Positions 1-8,622 of a stretch of DNA of 64,000 nucleotides are shown in pieces. The stretch spans positions 845,298-909,297 of the forward strand of contig JAIXKJ010000008.1 in assembly GCA_026928255.1 (NCBI GenBank). Reading direction: 5' to 3'. The notes beneath the pieces were generated by a model that was given only the letters and a program-made list of their open reading frames with translations, was not told the DNA's origin and made no database searches. The stretch is from Anaerolineales bacterium. GTDB taxonomy: Bacteria; Chloroflexota; Anaerolineae; Anaerolineales; Villigracilaceae. The translations under genes were made by a program, and so were the position numbers. Each line of letters starts with the position of its first letter. Position 1 is the stretch's first letter.

Positions 1-281
1 AGAAAAATCACCCAAGGGAAAAAGACGGCGGCGGACAAACGCGAATACAAAAACGCGGATTTATCTTGAACGTCTTTTTTCGTCAGCGCATATTCGACGA
101 CGCTGGTCAGCAAATAGGCGAAGAATCCCGCTTTGTAATGCTGGAAATTTGACTCGTTCGTGGCGAAAAATAAAGTCAGCGGAAAGACGGGCAAAACTTT
201 GAAAATTAAATACATGGCGATAAAGACCGCCCAAAGGAAGGCGGTTTTTATAAAGGGATTCCAAGCGGAAGAAGTTTTTAT
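1..281 (-). CDS. hydrophobic membrane protein, partial (3' end outside window)
   Basis: The reading frame runs off the left edge. It encodes at least 93 residues with two hydrophobic stretches, one near residues 12-35 (rich in F, L, V, I) and one at the truncated end, so an inner-membrane protein is likely. I do not recognise the family. A good Shine-Dalgarno (AGGAG, 7 nt spacing) precedes an ATA codon at 279-281. The first in-frame ATG is at 213-215, inside the first hydrophobic segment, so either ATA is the start or the upstream sequence has an error. The gene lies 20 nt after the UbiA-family gene on the same strand and is probably co-transcribed with it. Confidence 0.55.
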   Translation of the reverse strand, partial: MKTSSAWNPFIKTAFLWAVFIAMYLIFKVLPVFPLTLFFATNESNFQHYKAGFFAYLLTSVVEYALTKKDVQDKSAFLYSRLSAAVFFPWVIF

Positions 282-301
282 GAGGTTGCTCCTAAACGAA
301 A

Positions 302-1333
302 TTAGCGCCAGAAATTTTGCGTCCACGGCAGCAGGCGCAGGGCGGTGTCAATCAACAAGCCGAGCATGAAGAGCGAGCCAAAGGCGCGGTTGTTGCGAAA
401 CGCAATCGGCGCGAAGAAGAGCGGCCAGCCGCCCTGTCCCGCAGGAAAATTTTCGGGGCGAGCGAGCGGCTTCGGCTGAGTCAGCGGCGGCAGGCTGTCT
501 TTCAGGGAAGGCAGCGCGAAGAGCACAATCAACATGGCGGGCGTGAAGAACCGAGTCCCAATCAAATGCAGGGTGAAAAGATAAGGGGCGATCATCATGG
601 CGATGATAGTATAACGCGCCGCTTTTTCGCCGATGACGACCGGCAAGGTGTGGATGCCTTTGGCGCGGTCAACGTCAATTTTATCAATATGTTTGCCGAA
701 GATGACGGTAGTTACGCCGAGAACGTAGGGCAGGCTGGCGATGACGACCGAGTTGTTCCATTGCCCGCTGAGGACGTAGTAGCCGCCGCCGATCATCAGC
801 GGACCCCAAACGAGCAGGACGGAGAGTTCGCCGAGCGCCAGGCCTTTGAGGGGCCAAGTGTAAAAGAGGACGAAGAACGCGCCCAGCCCTAACAAAACCC
901 AAGCCGTCGTGGTGAAATGGACGTTCGCAACTAAATATAGCCCGGCGATTAAGGCGAGCGCGCCGGTAACGGCGAAGTAGGTTAAGTGCTGGCGTTTCGT
1001 CATCAGCCCGCTGGCGATCGGTTGCGCGCCGTACATGGTGCGGTAGTAGTTGTCTTTGTCCACGCCGCGAACGTAATCGGTGAAATCGTTGAAGATGTTG
1101 TTGCAAGCGTGCGCCATGACTAAGCCAAACGCCAACGCCAACCATGTCAGGAAGTTGCCCGCGCCGTCGCGCCAAGCGAAGAGTCCCGCTAAGGCGGCGG
1201 AGATGAAGGTCATAATCAAAACAGCGGCGCGGGCGGAGACGAGCCATTTTGAGACAACGTCCAGCGCGTCCCATTCTTCTTTTGAAACTTCGGGGATGAC
1301 GTTTAGCGCTTTTTTCCACATTGCAAAATTCAT
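302..1333 (-). CDS. UbiA family prenyltransferase (MenA-like)
   Basis: 343-residue integral membrane protein that should transfer an isoprenoid chain to an aromatic acceptor, as in menaquinone or other quinone synthesis. Two Asp-rich motifs typical of the UbiA superfamily are visible: NDFTDYVRGVD with D83, D86 and D92, and DKIDVD with D217, D220 and D222, both used to bind Mg-prenyl diphosphate. About eight hydrophobic helices surround them. The chosen ATG has a GAGGAG ribosome site, and a TATAAT box lies upstream at 1359-1364 (minus strand). The acceptor cannot be told from sequence. MenA is the closest functional guess, but no other men genes are nearby. Confidence 0.85.
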   Translation of the reverse strand: MNFAMWKKALNVIPEVSKEEWDALDVVSKWLVSARAAVLIMTFISAALAGLFAWRDGAGNFLTWLALAFGLVMAHACNNIFNDFTDYVRGVDKDNYYRTMYGAQPIASGLMTKRQHLTYFAVTGALALIAGLYLVANVHFTTTAWVLLGLGAFFVLFYTWPLKGLALGELSVLLVWGPLMIGGGYYVLSGQWNNSVVIASLPYVLGVTTVIFGKHIDKIDVDRAKGIHTLPVVIGEKAARYTIIAMMIAPYLFTLHLIGTRFFTPAMLIVLFALPSLKDSLPPLTQPKPLARPENFPAGQGGWPLFFAPIAFRNNRAFGSLFMLGLLIDTALRLLPWTQNFWR

Positions 1334-1431
1334 AATTTATCGCTCCTCTTTTTGGGCGATTATAGTGAAATAAGACCTGATTTATTCAGTATAAAACGTC
1401 ATGCAATTTTTGGCTAAACGGCATATTTGAA

Positions 1432-2328
1432 TCAGTCGCCCAATTCGGGAACGGTCGGCGGCGGGGTGCGATGCGCCAAAAGATTTTCGCCCCAGAAGAC
1501 GATCAACGCCAGCCAAACCGCGCCGAAGCCGACGAGTTGAGCGTGGTCGAAAGTCTCCTTGTAAACGAAAACGCCGATGAGGAATTGAAGCGTCGGCGTG
1601 AGGTATTGCAAAATGCCGACCATATTGAGCGGAATCTCTCGCGCGGCGGAAGCGAAAAGCAAGAGCGGAATGGTGGTTACCGCGCCCGCGCCCATTAGGA
1701 GCAAGTCGGTCGCCGCGCCGCGATGGAGAAAGGCGCCGCTTCCGCTCATGTTGACGAAGAGCAAATAGGCGAGCGCAAAGGGCAACGCGATGCCCGTTTC
1801 GAGAGTTAAACCGTAAAGCGAGCCGAGCGGCGAGATTTTTTTCAGCAAACCGTACAAACCAAAACTGACGGCTAACGCCAGCGCAATCCACGGCAGACGT
1901 CCGTATTCGACCGTCAGCCAAACGACGCCGAAAGTCGCCAGCACGACGGGAATCCACTGCGCGGGGCGCAGACGTTCGCGCAAAAAGAAGACGCCAAAAA
2001 GCACGCTCAACAGCGGATTAATAAAATAGCCGAGACTGGTCTCGATGACGAAATCCGCGTTGACTCCCCAAACGTAAATTAGCCAATTGACGGTCAGAAA
2101 AAAACTGGCGACGGCGTAAATGCCGAGAGTCTTTTTATTGAAGGCGACCGAGCGAAAATTCTTCCATTGTTTGGTCGCCAAGAGGATGACGATCAAAAGG
2201 GCTAGAGACCAAAAGACGCGATGCCCGATAATTTGCAAGGCGGGGACGTCTTGCAACAACTTCCAATAAAGCGGAAACAAACCCCAAAGCGCGTAAGCGA
2301 ACACGCCGTAACCGATGCTTTTTTTCAT
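1432..2328 (-). CDS. rarD: RarD-type EamA family transporter
   Basis: 298 residues with about ten transmembrane helices in two EamA repeats. The start (GYGVFAYALWGLFPLYWK) and the HRVFWS and GYFINPLL segments are typical of the RarD group of drug/metabolite exporters. The substrate is unknown; the E. coli namesake is linked to chloramphenicol sensitivity only by phenotype. The ATG follows an AAGGAG ribosome site. Gap to the next minus-strand gene is 98 nt. Downstream of copA with a terminator between them, so it is likely its own unit. Confidence 0.85.
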   Translation of the reverse strand: MKKSIGYGVFAYALWGLFPLYWKLLQDVPALQIIGHRVFWSLALLIVILLATKQWKNFRSVAFNKKTLGIYAVASFFLTVNWLIYVWGVNADFVIETSLGYFINPLLSVLFGVFFLRERLRPAQWIPVVLATFGVVWLTVEYGRLPWIALALAVSFGLYGLLKKISPLGSLYGLTLETGIALPFALAYLLFVNMSGSGAFLHRGAATDLLLMGAGAVTTIPLLLFASAAREIPLNMVGILQYLTPTLQFLIGVFVYKETFDHAQLVGFGAVWLALIVFWGENLLAHRTPPPTVPELGD

Positions 2329-2449
2329 GTGTCTCCTTGATGTTGAAAATTGGCGTTAATGTTTCATTTCTACCATAGAGCGCGCAAAGAACACAGAGGC
2401 TTTTTCTTGCAAATTTTTTGGCAAAAAAACGTAAATATTAAGAATCAAA

Positions 2450-2476
2450 CAGCCGCAAGCAAAACGCCTGCGGCTG
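2450..2476 (-). terminator. rho-independent terminator after copA
   Basis: Perfect 8-bp stem CAGCCGCA/TGCGGCTG with an 11-nt loop, followed on the minus strand by a T-rich but interrupted tract. It lies 15 nt beyond the copA stop codon and separates it from rarD. Confidence 0.6.
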
Positions 2477-2490
2477 CTAACTTTCATTTC

Positions 2491-4938
2491 TTATATCTTT
2501 ACGCCGCGCAACCTTAAACTGTTGCTGACAACGAAGACGCTGCTGAATGCCATCGCGCCGGCGGCTAGCATGGGGTTCAAATAACCGAGCGCCGCGGCGG
2601 GGATGAGGACGACGTTATAGAAGAACGCCCAAAACAGATTTTGCTTAATCGTGGTTACCGTTTTGCGCGAGAGTTGAATCGCGCGCGAGACGCCGCGCAG
2701 ATCGCCGCTCATTAAGGTAACGGGCGCCGCCGCCATTGCCACGTCCGTGCCTGTGCCAATCGCCAACCCGACGTCCGCTTGGGCGAGCGCGGGCGCGTCG
2801 TTCACGCCGTCGCCGACCATCGCCACAATTTCGCTCTGCGCGCCTTGCAAGCGCTTGACCTCGTCCGATTTCCCTTCGGGCAACACCTCCGCCAGCACAA
2901 CGTCAATGCCGGCTTGTTTGGCGATCGCTTCGGCGGTTTGTTGATTATCGCCGGTCATCATCGCCACTTTTAACCCCATCGTGCGCAAGTCGGAAATTGC
3001 GCCCGCCGAGTTTTCTTTGATGGTGTCGGCGACGGCGATTATCCCTGCCGCGACGTTGTCCGCCGCGACCAGCATGGCTGTCTTCGCTTCGGATTGCAAA
3101 CGCCGCATTTCGGATTCAAGTCCGCCAAGCGCGACGCCGTGATTTTCAAACATGCGCTGATTGCCGACCATTACGCTTCTCCCCTCGACTTCGGCTTGAA
3201 CGCCATGCCCAGCCTCTGCCTTAAACCCAGACGGTTCGGCTAATGCCAGTCCGCGCGTGGTGGCTTCCGCCCAAATGGCTTCGCCCAGCGGATGTTCGCT
3301 GCCCTTCTCGACGGACGCCGCGAGGCGCAACAGTTCGTTCTCGGCAACCGACAACCGCTCGCTGACGACGATGTCGGTTACCGCCGGCTGCCCTTTGGTG
3401 ATTGTCCCTGTTTTATCGAGAACCACCACGTCAACTTTGCCGGCGCGTTCCAGCGCTTCGCTGTTGCGGAAGAGGATGCCGGCTTCCGCGCCTTTGCCCG
3501 CGCCGACCATAATAGCCGTCGGCGTAGCCAGCCCCATCGCGCAAGGGCAAGCGATGACCAGCACGGCGACCATGTTAATTAACGCGCGCGTAAATTGATC
3601 GCCCGTTTGCGGCGCGAGGAAGTACCAGCCCGCAAAGGTCAACAAGGCGATGACGATGACAATTGGCACAAAGACGGCTGAGACTTGATCCGCCATTTTT
3701 TGAATCGGCGCTTTGCTGCCTTGCGCGTCTTCCACTAACTTGACAATTTGCGCCAGCGCGGTTTCTTTGCCGACTTTGGTCGCTTCAAATTTCAACATGC
3801 CCAATTTATTGAGAGTCGCCCCGGTAACCGCGTCGCCGGGCTTTTTCTCGACGGGCAACGATTCGCCCGTCAGCATGGATTCGTCAATCGAACTGCGCCC
3901 TTCGATGACTGCGCCGTCCACCGGAATTTTCTCGCCAGGCTTGACGATGACCACGTCGCCGACGCGCACATCGTCCACGGGGATTTCGGCTTCCGTGCCG
4001 TCGCGCACGACGCGGGCGGTTTTGGCGCGCAAGCCCATCAATTTCTTAATCGCTTCGGAGGTGCGCCCCTTTGCCCGCGCTTCCAAATATTTGCCGAGCT
4101 TAATTAAGGTGATGATGACCGCCGCCGTCTCAAAGTAGACGTGTCCCATAATCCAGCCGAAGGTGATCGGCAGCGAGTAGAAAAACGCAGCGGACGAACC
4201 CATGACAATCAGCACGTCCATGTTGGCGGATTTGTTGCGAAGCGCTTTGAACGCGCCGACGTAATATTGCCAGCCGACGTAAAATTGCACGGGCGCGGCG
4301 AGGGCGAGCATCAGCCAGTTGAACCACGGTTTCGCTTCGCGCATGCCGCCCATGTCCATGCCGCTGTAAACGAAATTGGGCAGCAAGCCGAAGTCCTTGC
4401 TCATGGAGAGGATGAAGAGCGGCGCGGTGAAAATTAAGCCGATGATTAACAGCCGCCGCTGTTCGTTGATTTCGTGTTCGCGCGCCAACGCTTCAGCGTC
4501 TTCCGCCGCGCCGCCCAATTCGAGCGCTTCAAACCCAGCGGACGAAACCGCGCGACGCAATTCCGCTTGCGAGATGATGGTCGACACATATTGCACGCGC
4601 GCCTTTTCATTGGTAAAAGAAACTTGCGCTTCGAGCACGCCGTCTAATTTGGCGAGCGTTTTTTCGAGGCGACGCGCGTCGTTGTCGTCGGAGAGGCGCT
4701 TGATGATTAATTCCGCTTCGCCGCTTGCCACGCCGTAGCCGGCGCGTTTGACGCGGGCGATGAAATCGCTCAATCCGAGTTTGGCGGCGTCAAAATCAAT
4801 AGTGGCGCGTTCGGACGAAAGGTTGACCACCGCGTTGTCCACGCCGTCGAGTTTTTTCAAATTCCGCTCGACAGTGGCGACGCAGTTGGCGCAGGTCATG
4901 CCGGTGATGGGGAGGGTGAGTTGTTTGGTTTCTGTCAT
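2491..4938 (-). CDS. copA: copper-translocating P1B-type ATPase CopA
   Basis: 815-residue Cu(I) export ATPase of the cytoplasmic membrane. Two N-terminal HMA folds: the first (residues 7-72) has GMTCANC with C16 and C19; the second (about 76-142) has the fold pattern but no CxxC, so it should not bind copper. Then the actuator TGES (357-360), the membrane CPC (464-466), the phosphorylated DKTGT (D508), an HP motif (EHPLGEA) and GDGVNDAP. All residues needed for Cu transport are present. Third gene of the csoR-copZ-copA set, 188 nt after copZ with a degenerate repeat in the gap. Copper export fits the neighbouring copper nitrite reductase. Confidence 0.95.
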   Translation of the reverse strand: MTETKQLTLPITGMTCANCVATVERNLKKLDGVDNAVVNLSSERATIDFDAAKLGLSDFIARVKRAGYGVASGEAELIIKRLSDDNDARRLEKTLAKLDGVLEAQVSFTNEKARVQYVSTIISQAELRRAVSSAGFEALELGGAAEDAEALAREHEINEQRRLLIIGLIFTAPLFILSMSKDFGLLPNFVYSGMDMGGMREAKPWFNWLMLALAAPVQFYVGWQYYVGAFKALRNKSANMDVLIVMGSSAAFFYSLPITFGWIMGHVYFETAAVIITLIKLGKYLEARAKGRTSEAIKKLMGLRAKTARVVRDGTEAEIPVDDVRVGDVVIVKPGEKIPVDGAVIEGRSSIDESMLTGESLPVEKKPGDAVTGATLNKLGMLKFEATKVGKETALAQIVKLVEDAQGSKAPIQKMADQVSAVFVPIVIVIALLTFAGWYFLAPQTGDQFTRALINMVAVLVIACPCAMGLATPTAIMVGAGKGAEAGILFRNSEALERAGKVDVVVLDKTGTITKGQPAVTDIVVSERLSVAENELLRLAASVEKGSEHPLGEAIWAEATTRGLALAEPSGFKAEAGHGVQAEVEGRSVMVGNQRMFENHGVALGGLESEMRRLQSEAKTAMLVAADNVAAGIIAVADTIKENSAGAISDLRTMGLKVAMMTGDNQQTAEAIAKQAGIDVVLAEVLPEGKSDEVKRLQGAQSEIVAMVGDGVNDAPALAQADVGLAIGTGTDVAMAAAPVTLMSGDLRGVSRAIQLSRKTVTTIKQNLFWAFFYNVVLIPAAALGYLNPMLAAGAMAFSSVFVVSNSLRLRGVKI

Positions 4939-4956
4939 AACGGTAAATGAGTAGGG

Positions 4957-5118
4957 CGTTAGGCAATTAAGGGATTAGGTAATTAGGGATTAGGCAACTA
5001 GAGATTAGGTAATTAGGGATTAGGCAATTAGGGATTGGGTAACTAGGGATTTGGTAATTAGGAATTGTTATCCCCAATTACCAAATTACCTAGTTGCCAA
5101 TTACTGATTCCTTAATCG
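4957..5118. repeat. degenerate AATTAGG-type tandem and inverted repeat
   Basis: About 160 bp made of variants of a 15-bp unit (AATTAGGGATTAGGC and relatives), at least seven imperfect copies, followed by an inverted segment (AATTACCAAATTACC) that could pair with them. It fills the gap between copZ and copA. Similar but non-identical sequence lies at 42521-42555, 56455-56500 and 61555-61592, so it belongs to a dispersed family. Confidence 0.8.
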
Positions 5119-5126
5119 CCTATTCT

Positions 5127-5345
5127 TTACAACGTAATCAAGCCTTCGGCGGGGTATTTAATTTCCGTCAATAGGGCTTTGATCTTCGCCTCGTCGGCGG
5201 GGTCTTCAAAGGTGATGGTTACTTTTTTGCTGTCCGCTTCGGCTTTGACGGATTGCACGCCTTCCAATTCGCTCACTTCGGTTTCGATAGTTCGGGTGCA
5301 ATGTCCGCACGAAATGGCGGGGACAGTATAAGTTACGGTAGTCAT
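5127..5345 (-). CDS. copZ: copper chaperone CopZ (HMA domain)
   Basis: 72-residue soluble heavy-metal-associated domain with the copper-binding SCGHC (C13, C16) in the usual first loop and a beta-alpha-beta-beta-alpha-beta pattern. It should carry Cu(I) in the cytoplasm to CopA, and possibly exchange it with CsoR. The ATG has a GGAGTA ribosome site. Between csoR (57 nt away) and copA on the same strand, which is the classic order. Confidence 0.9.
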   Translation of the reverse strand: MTTVTYTVPAISCGHCTRTIETEVSELEGVQSVKAEADSKKVTITFEDPADEAKIKALLTEIKYPAEGLITL

Positions 5346-5402
5346 GGAAATACTCCTTGGGGTTGGTTTTTATTTTAGGTTCAAAGTTGAGCAGTTCAAC
5401 TT

Positions 5403-5672
5403 CTAAACTTTCGCAGACATTTCAAACACTTCGGTAATTTCTTTCAACACGCGCTCGCGTTCTTTCTTGTCGCTGCCTTGAATGGCGGCGGTAACGCAAG
5501 CGTCGAGGTGTCCTTCCAAAATTTGCACGCTGACTTTATTCAACGCCGCCTCGATGGCTTGAATTTGACGGATGACGTCAATGCAGTAGGCGTCTTCTTC
5601 AACCATGCGAATCACGCCGCGCAGGTGCCCCTCGACGGTTTTCAACCTTCGGATTGTGGCTTGATTTTCCAT
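5403..5672 (-). CDS. csoR: CsoR family copper-sensing repressor
   Basis: 89 residues, all-helical DUF156/CsoR family. The copper-binding triad of true CsoR proteins is in place: C30 (AYC), H55 and C59 (EGHLDAC). In the family, apo-CsoR binds GC-rich operator dyads and Cu(I) releases it. First gene of the copper operon. A GC-rich pseudopalindrome lies 45 nt upstream of the start and would be its own operator, giving autoregulation of csoR-copZ-copA. Confidence 0.92.
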   Translation of the reverse strand: MENQATIRRLKTVEGHLRGVIRMVEEDAYCIDVIRQIQAIEAALNKVSVQILEGHLDACVTAAIQGSDKKERERVLKEITEVFEMSAKV

Positions 5673-5716
5673 AAAATGCCTTTCTGCGCTTTAGATAAAG
5701 TCAACGTGATTTTTCT

Positions 5717-5742
5717 TACCCCTCCCCTCTGGGGGGGGAATA
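5717..5742. promoter_or_regulatory. candidate CsoR operator
   Basis: GC-rich pseudopalindrome TACCCCTCCCC-TCT-GGGGGGGGAATA upstream of csoR. CsoR sites in other bacteria have this shape: T/A flanks around C-runs and G-runs. Caution: unrelated C/G-run palindromes occur elsewhere in this window (46459-46479, 59393-59415), so position is the main support. Confidence 0.45.
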
Positions 5743-5814
5743 GGTCAACTATAAAGCGACTCTATGATTCCGTCAAGCCTACAAATACTGTGTGATTAAT
5801 AGTACAATCGCGCT

Positions 5815-6513
5815 ATGGATATTTCCCCCGACGCTTTAAAACAGGTCGTCGCTTTGCAAAGCGCAACCGACGACGATTTGCATTTGATTTATAAAAACAG
5901 CGTCGTTCGCTCCGTCGAAGAAGACGGTTATTTTTTTATGCAAGGCGACGAAGCCGCCTATTCCTACGTCCTCGCCAGCGGACAAGTCAAATTAATGCAG
6001 TCCAACCCGCAAGGACAACAAGTCAACTTGCGGACGATTTCTCCCTGGCAAATGTACGGCGCAATCGGCGCAGTGCGAAAGGATAATCCCGTTTATCCCG
6101 TAACCGCGCAGGCGATGGAAAACAGCGCCGCGCTTGCCATTCCCAATTCGTTTTTTCGTTCGGCGCTTGAAGAGCGCCCCTACCTCGCGTTTGGCATTAT
6201 GAATCAAATGACTTCTTACATTCAAGAGATTCAAATTCGCTATCGCGAACTCGCCACCGAAAAAGTCGAGCAGCGCGTGGCGAACACGCTCGTCCGCCTT
6301 GCGGGGCAATTGGGCGTTCGCGCTACGGACGAAGTAAAAATTGAACTCGCGTTTTCGCGGCAAGACGTGGCTGAGATGAGCGGCACAACGCTGTACACCG
6401 TCAGCCGCTTGCTCAGCGAATGGGAACGGCGCGGCGTCATCAAGGCGGGGCGCGAAAAAATTATCGTCGTCAAACCGCACGAATTGGTGCGTATCGCAGA
6501 TGGAAAGGCTTAA
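5815..6513 (+). CDS. Crp/Fnr family regulator, Cys-free (DNR/NnrR-like candidate)
   Basis: 232 residues: cyclic-nucleotide-binding-like beta barrel (about 20-130), long dimer helix, and a C-terminal winged HTH (about 170-225, SRQDVAEMSGTTLYTVSRLL). There is not one cysteine, so it cannot carry an Fnr-type 4Fe-4S cluster. With nirK two genes downstream, an NO- or redox-responsive role like DNR or NnrR is the best inference; a cAMP-binding CRP is not excluded. TACAAT at 5803-5808 lies exactly 6 nt before the ATG, suggesting a leaderless transcript. A dyad of Crp/Fnr geometry follows the gene. Confidence 0.85.
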   Translation: MDISPDALKQVVALQSATDDDLHLIYKNSVVRSVEEDGYFFMQGDEAAYSYVLASGQVKLMQSNPQGQQVNLRTISPWQMYGAIGAVRKDNPVYPVTAQAMENSAALAIPNSFFRSALEERPYLAFGIMNQMTSYIQEIQIRYRELATEKVEQRVANTLVRLAGQLGVRATDEVKIELAFSRQDVAEMSGTTLYTVSRLLSEWERRGVIKAGREKIIVVKPHELVRIADGKA

Positions 6514-6524
6514 TCCGCTTTTTG

Positions 6525-6540
6525 TTTGCGCTGGCGCAAA
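6525..6540. promoter_or_regulatory. perfect Crp/Fnr-type dyad before the nirK unit
   Basis: TTTGCGC-TG-GCGCAAA, a perfect 7-bp inverted repeat whose inner part is TTGCG-N4-CGCAA, the same half-site spacing as FNR/DNR boxes (TTGAT-N4-ATCAA). A -10-like TATCCT at 6562-6567 would put transcription start near 6574, so the dyad centre falls near -41.5, the class II activator position. Likely the target of the regulator just upstream. Confidence 0.6.
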
Positions 6541-6577
6541 GAGCGATTGAGAAAAATAGGCTATCCTGCGCCGCGCC

Positions 6578-6808
6578 ATGATTGATGATTTGAACCTCTC
6601 TAATATTAATGTAGAGAACATGCTGCAAACCGAGCCGGACGCCGTCCGCTTTTTTCTAGACCGAAAATTGCGTTGCGTCGGCTGCGAGTTTGCGCGCTTC
6701 TGCACGCTGGGGGACGTCGTCCGCATGTACCATCTCGACGAACAAGAATTTATGGAAGCCGCCAAACAAATCGTCTTTCATACCAAACCAACAAGGAATT
6801 CAGAATGA
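6578..6808 (+). CDS. DUF1858-like small protein
   Basis: 76 residues. The layout (helical start, then CVGCEFARFCTLGDV with three cysteines, then a short helix) matches DUF1858-type domains often found near redox or nitrogen-oxide genes; the domain's role is not established. The cysteines could form a disulphide or bind a metal. Its stop overlaps the nirK start (ATGA, 6805-6808), so the two are translationally coupled, which suggests a role in nitrite reductase function or regulation. Confidence 0.7.
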   Translation: MIDDLNLSNINVENMLQTEPDAVRFFLDRKLRCVGCEFARFCTLGDVVRMYHLDEQEFMEAAKQIVFHTKPTRNSE

Positions 6809-8574
6809 GACCCTATTTGAAGTATGTCGTTTTTTTTACCCTGCTAGGCGCGCTTCTCGCCGCCTGTTCAGGCAAAGATTTTCTCCCCGTTGATAAAGAA
6901 TACACGCTGACGACCGATATTAAAGACGGAAAATTCGTCTTTATCGGCATGAGCGGCGATATTCGCGGGCAAGAAAACCCCACGCTCAGCGCCAAACCGG
7001 GCGAACGAGTCTCCGTTACTTTGTTCAACGGCGGCGAAGGACAGCATAACATTTCCTTCCCCGAAGCGAAGGCGACGAGCGCGACGGTTAAATCCAAAAA
7101 CGAGCAAGCCACCGTTACCTTCGTCGTGCCTAACGTTCACGGCGAAATGGAATATTACGACGGAGTCGGCAACCACGCCGAATTGGGCATGCGCGGAAAA
7201 TTCGTCGTCAACGAAAGCGGCGCGGCGGCTCCTTCGATGAATATGAGCGCGCCCGTCGGCGACGCGGCGGTTATCGCCGCCTTCCAAAAAGGCACCTGCG
7301 GCTCTTGTCATAACATCTCCGGCATTCCCGGCGCCGTCGGCGTCGTCGGTCCCAACTTAGACAAAGTCAGCATGGAAGCGGCTTCAGCGCTAAAAGATTC
7401 CGCATACAGCGGACACGCCGCCAACGAAGAAGAATTCATCCGCGAGTCAATCACCGACCCCAACCTTTACATCGCGCAAAACTGCCCGACTGGCGCTTGC
7501 TCGGCGAACGTCATGCCCGCCAACTTCTCGCAGACCTTGACCAACGACGAAGTTAATTTAATCGTCGGCTACCTCAACGGATTGCCCGACGGCGCCTACG
7601 GCGCTCCGCCGCCCTCCGCCGAGACCTCCGTCGCCGACAACAGCGGCGCGGACATCATCCACGACCCCGCCAACATCCCCGCGCCGATTGGCAAACGCGA
7701 ACCGCAAGTCGTCCGCATTGACCTCGAAGCCACCGAACTCATCGGTCAACTCGCCGACGGCACAACCTACACTTACTGGACTTTCAACGACATCGTGCCT
7801 GGTCCCTTCTTCCGCGTCAAACTCGGCGACACGATTGAAGTTCACATGAAGAACTCTATGTCCAGCACGATGAATCATTCGGTGGACTTCCACGCCGTCA
7901 CCGGACCAGGCGGCGGCGCGGTAATGACGCAAACCAAGCCGGGCGAAGAAACCGTCTTCACCGCCAAAGCCATCAACCCGGGCTTGTTCGTTTACCACTG
8001 CGCCACGCCAATGGTCGCTCAGCACATCACCAACGGCATGTACGGCTTGATCCTCGTCGAACCCGAAGAAGGCTTGCCGCCCGTTGACCGCGAATTTTAC
8101 GTCATGCAAGGCGAAATCTACACGGCAGGCGCCTTCGGCGAACAAGGCTACCAAATGGGCGACGTCGCCAAACTGCTCGACGAAGAACCCGAATACTTCG
8201 TCTTCAACGGCGCCGCCAACGCGCTCAGCGAAAAGAAACCGCTCAAAGCCAAAGTCGGCGAAACCGTTCGCATCTTCTTCGGCGTCGGCGGACCGAACTT
8301 CACCTCGTCCTTCCACGTCATCGGCGAAATCTTCGACCGCGTGTACGACCAAGCCTCGCTCACCGCTCCGCCGCTGACCGACGTGCAAACCACGCTCGTC
8401 CCGCCCGGCGGCGCGACGATGGTCGAATTCCACGTCGAAGTGCCGGGCAACTTCGTCCTCGTAGATCACGCGCTTTCGCGTTTGCAGCGCGGTCTGGCGG
8501 GCATCCTCGTCGTCGAGGGCGATCAAAACCCTGAAATCTTCAACGGAACTGTTACCGAAGGCAGCGGACACTAA
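6805..8574 (+). CDS. nirK: copper nitrite reductase NirK fused to cupredoxin and cytochrome c
   Basis: 589-residue lipoprotein reducing nitrite to NO outside the membrane. Lipobox LAAC (C21); N-terminal cupredoxin-like domain (25-135); cytochrome c (150-260) with CGSCH (165-169) and likely axial M237; two-domain NirK (about 295-575). Type 1 copper: H358, C399, H407, M412. Type 2: H363, H398, H555. Catalytic D361 and H504. All are conserved. In the N-terminal cupredoxin, H81, H124 and M129 fit a type 1 site but D119 stands where the cysteine belongs. The start is the ATG at 6805, overlapping the previous stop; an upstream in-frame codon would bury the signal peptide. The fused haem domain probably feeds electrons to the copper site. 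Confidence 0.95.
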   Translation: MRPYLKYVVFFTLLGALLAACSGKDFLPVDKEYTLTTDIKDGKFVFIGMSGDIRGQENPTLSAKPGERVSVTLFNGGEGQHNISFPEAKATSATVKSKNEQATVTFVVPNVHGEMEYYDGVGNHAELGMRGKFVVNESGAAAPSMNMSAPVGDAAVIAAFQKGTCGSCHNISGIPGAVGVVGPNLDKVSMEAASALKDSAYSGHAANEEEFIRESITDPNLYIAQNCPTGACSANVMPANFSQTLTNDEVNLIVGYLNGLPDGAYGAPPPSAETSVADNSGADIIHDPANIPAPIGKREPQVVRIDLEATELIGQLADGTTYTYWTFNDIVPGPFFRVKLGDTIEVHMKNSMSSTMNHSVDFHAVTGPGGGAVMTQTKPGEETVFTAKAINPGLFVYHCATPMVAQHITNGMYGLILVEPEEGLPPVDREFYVMQGEIYTAGAFGEQGYQMGDVAKLLDEEPEYFVFNGAANALSEKKPLKAKVGETVRIFFGVGGPNFTSSFHVIGEIFDRVYDQASLTAPPLTDVQTTLVPPGGATMVEFHVEVPGNFVLVDHALSRLQRGLAGILVVEGDQNPEIFNGTVTEGSGH

Positions 8575-8583
8575 ACAAAAATC

Positions 8584-8610
8584 AGCCCCGCCGAGTTTTC
8601 GACGGGGCTT
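8584..8610 (+). terminator. terminator after nirK
   Basis: Stem AGCCCCG..CGGGGCT with one internal mismatch (11-bp arms) 9 nt after the nirK stop. The T tract is short because the TATAAT box of the next gene begins at 8611. Confidence 0.6.
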
Positions 8611-8622
8611 TATAATTTAAGG

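Noticed and set aside
4957..5118. Replication origin or iterons
   Set aside because: AT-rich repeats without DnaA boxes or dnaA/rep genes; the same type recurs in other gene gaps.
6673..6804. Longer N-terminus for NirK
   Set aside because: The extra 44 residues are the DUF1858-like gene read in another frame; the lipoprotein signal starts at 6805.
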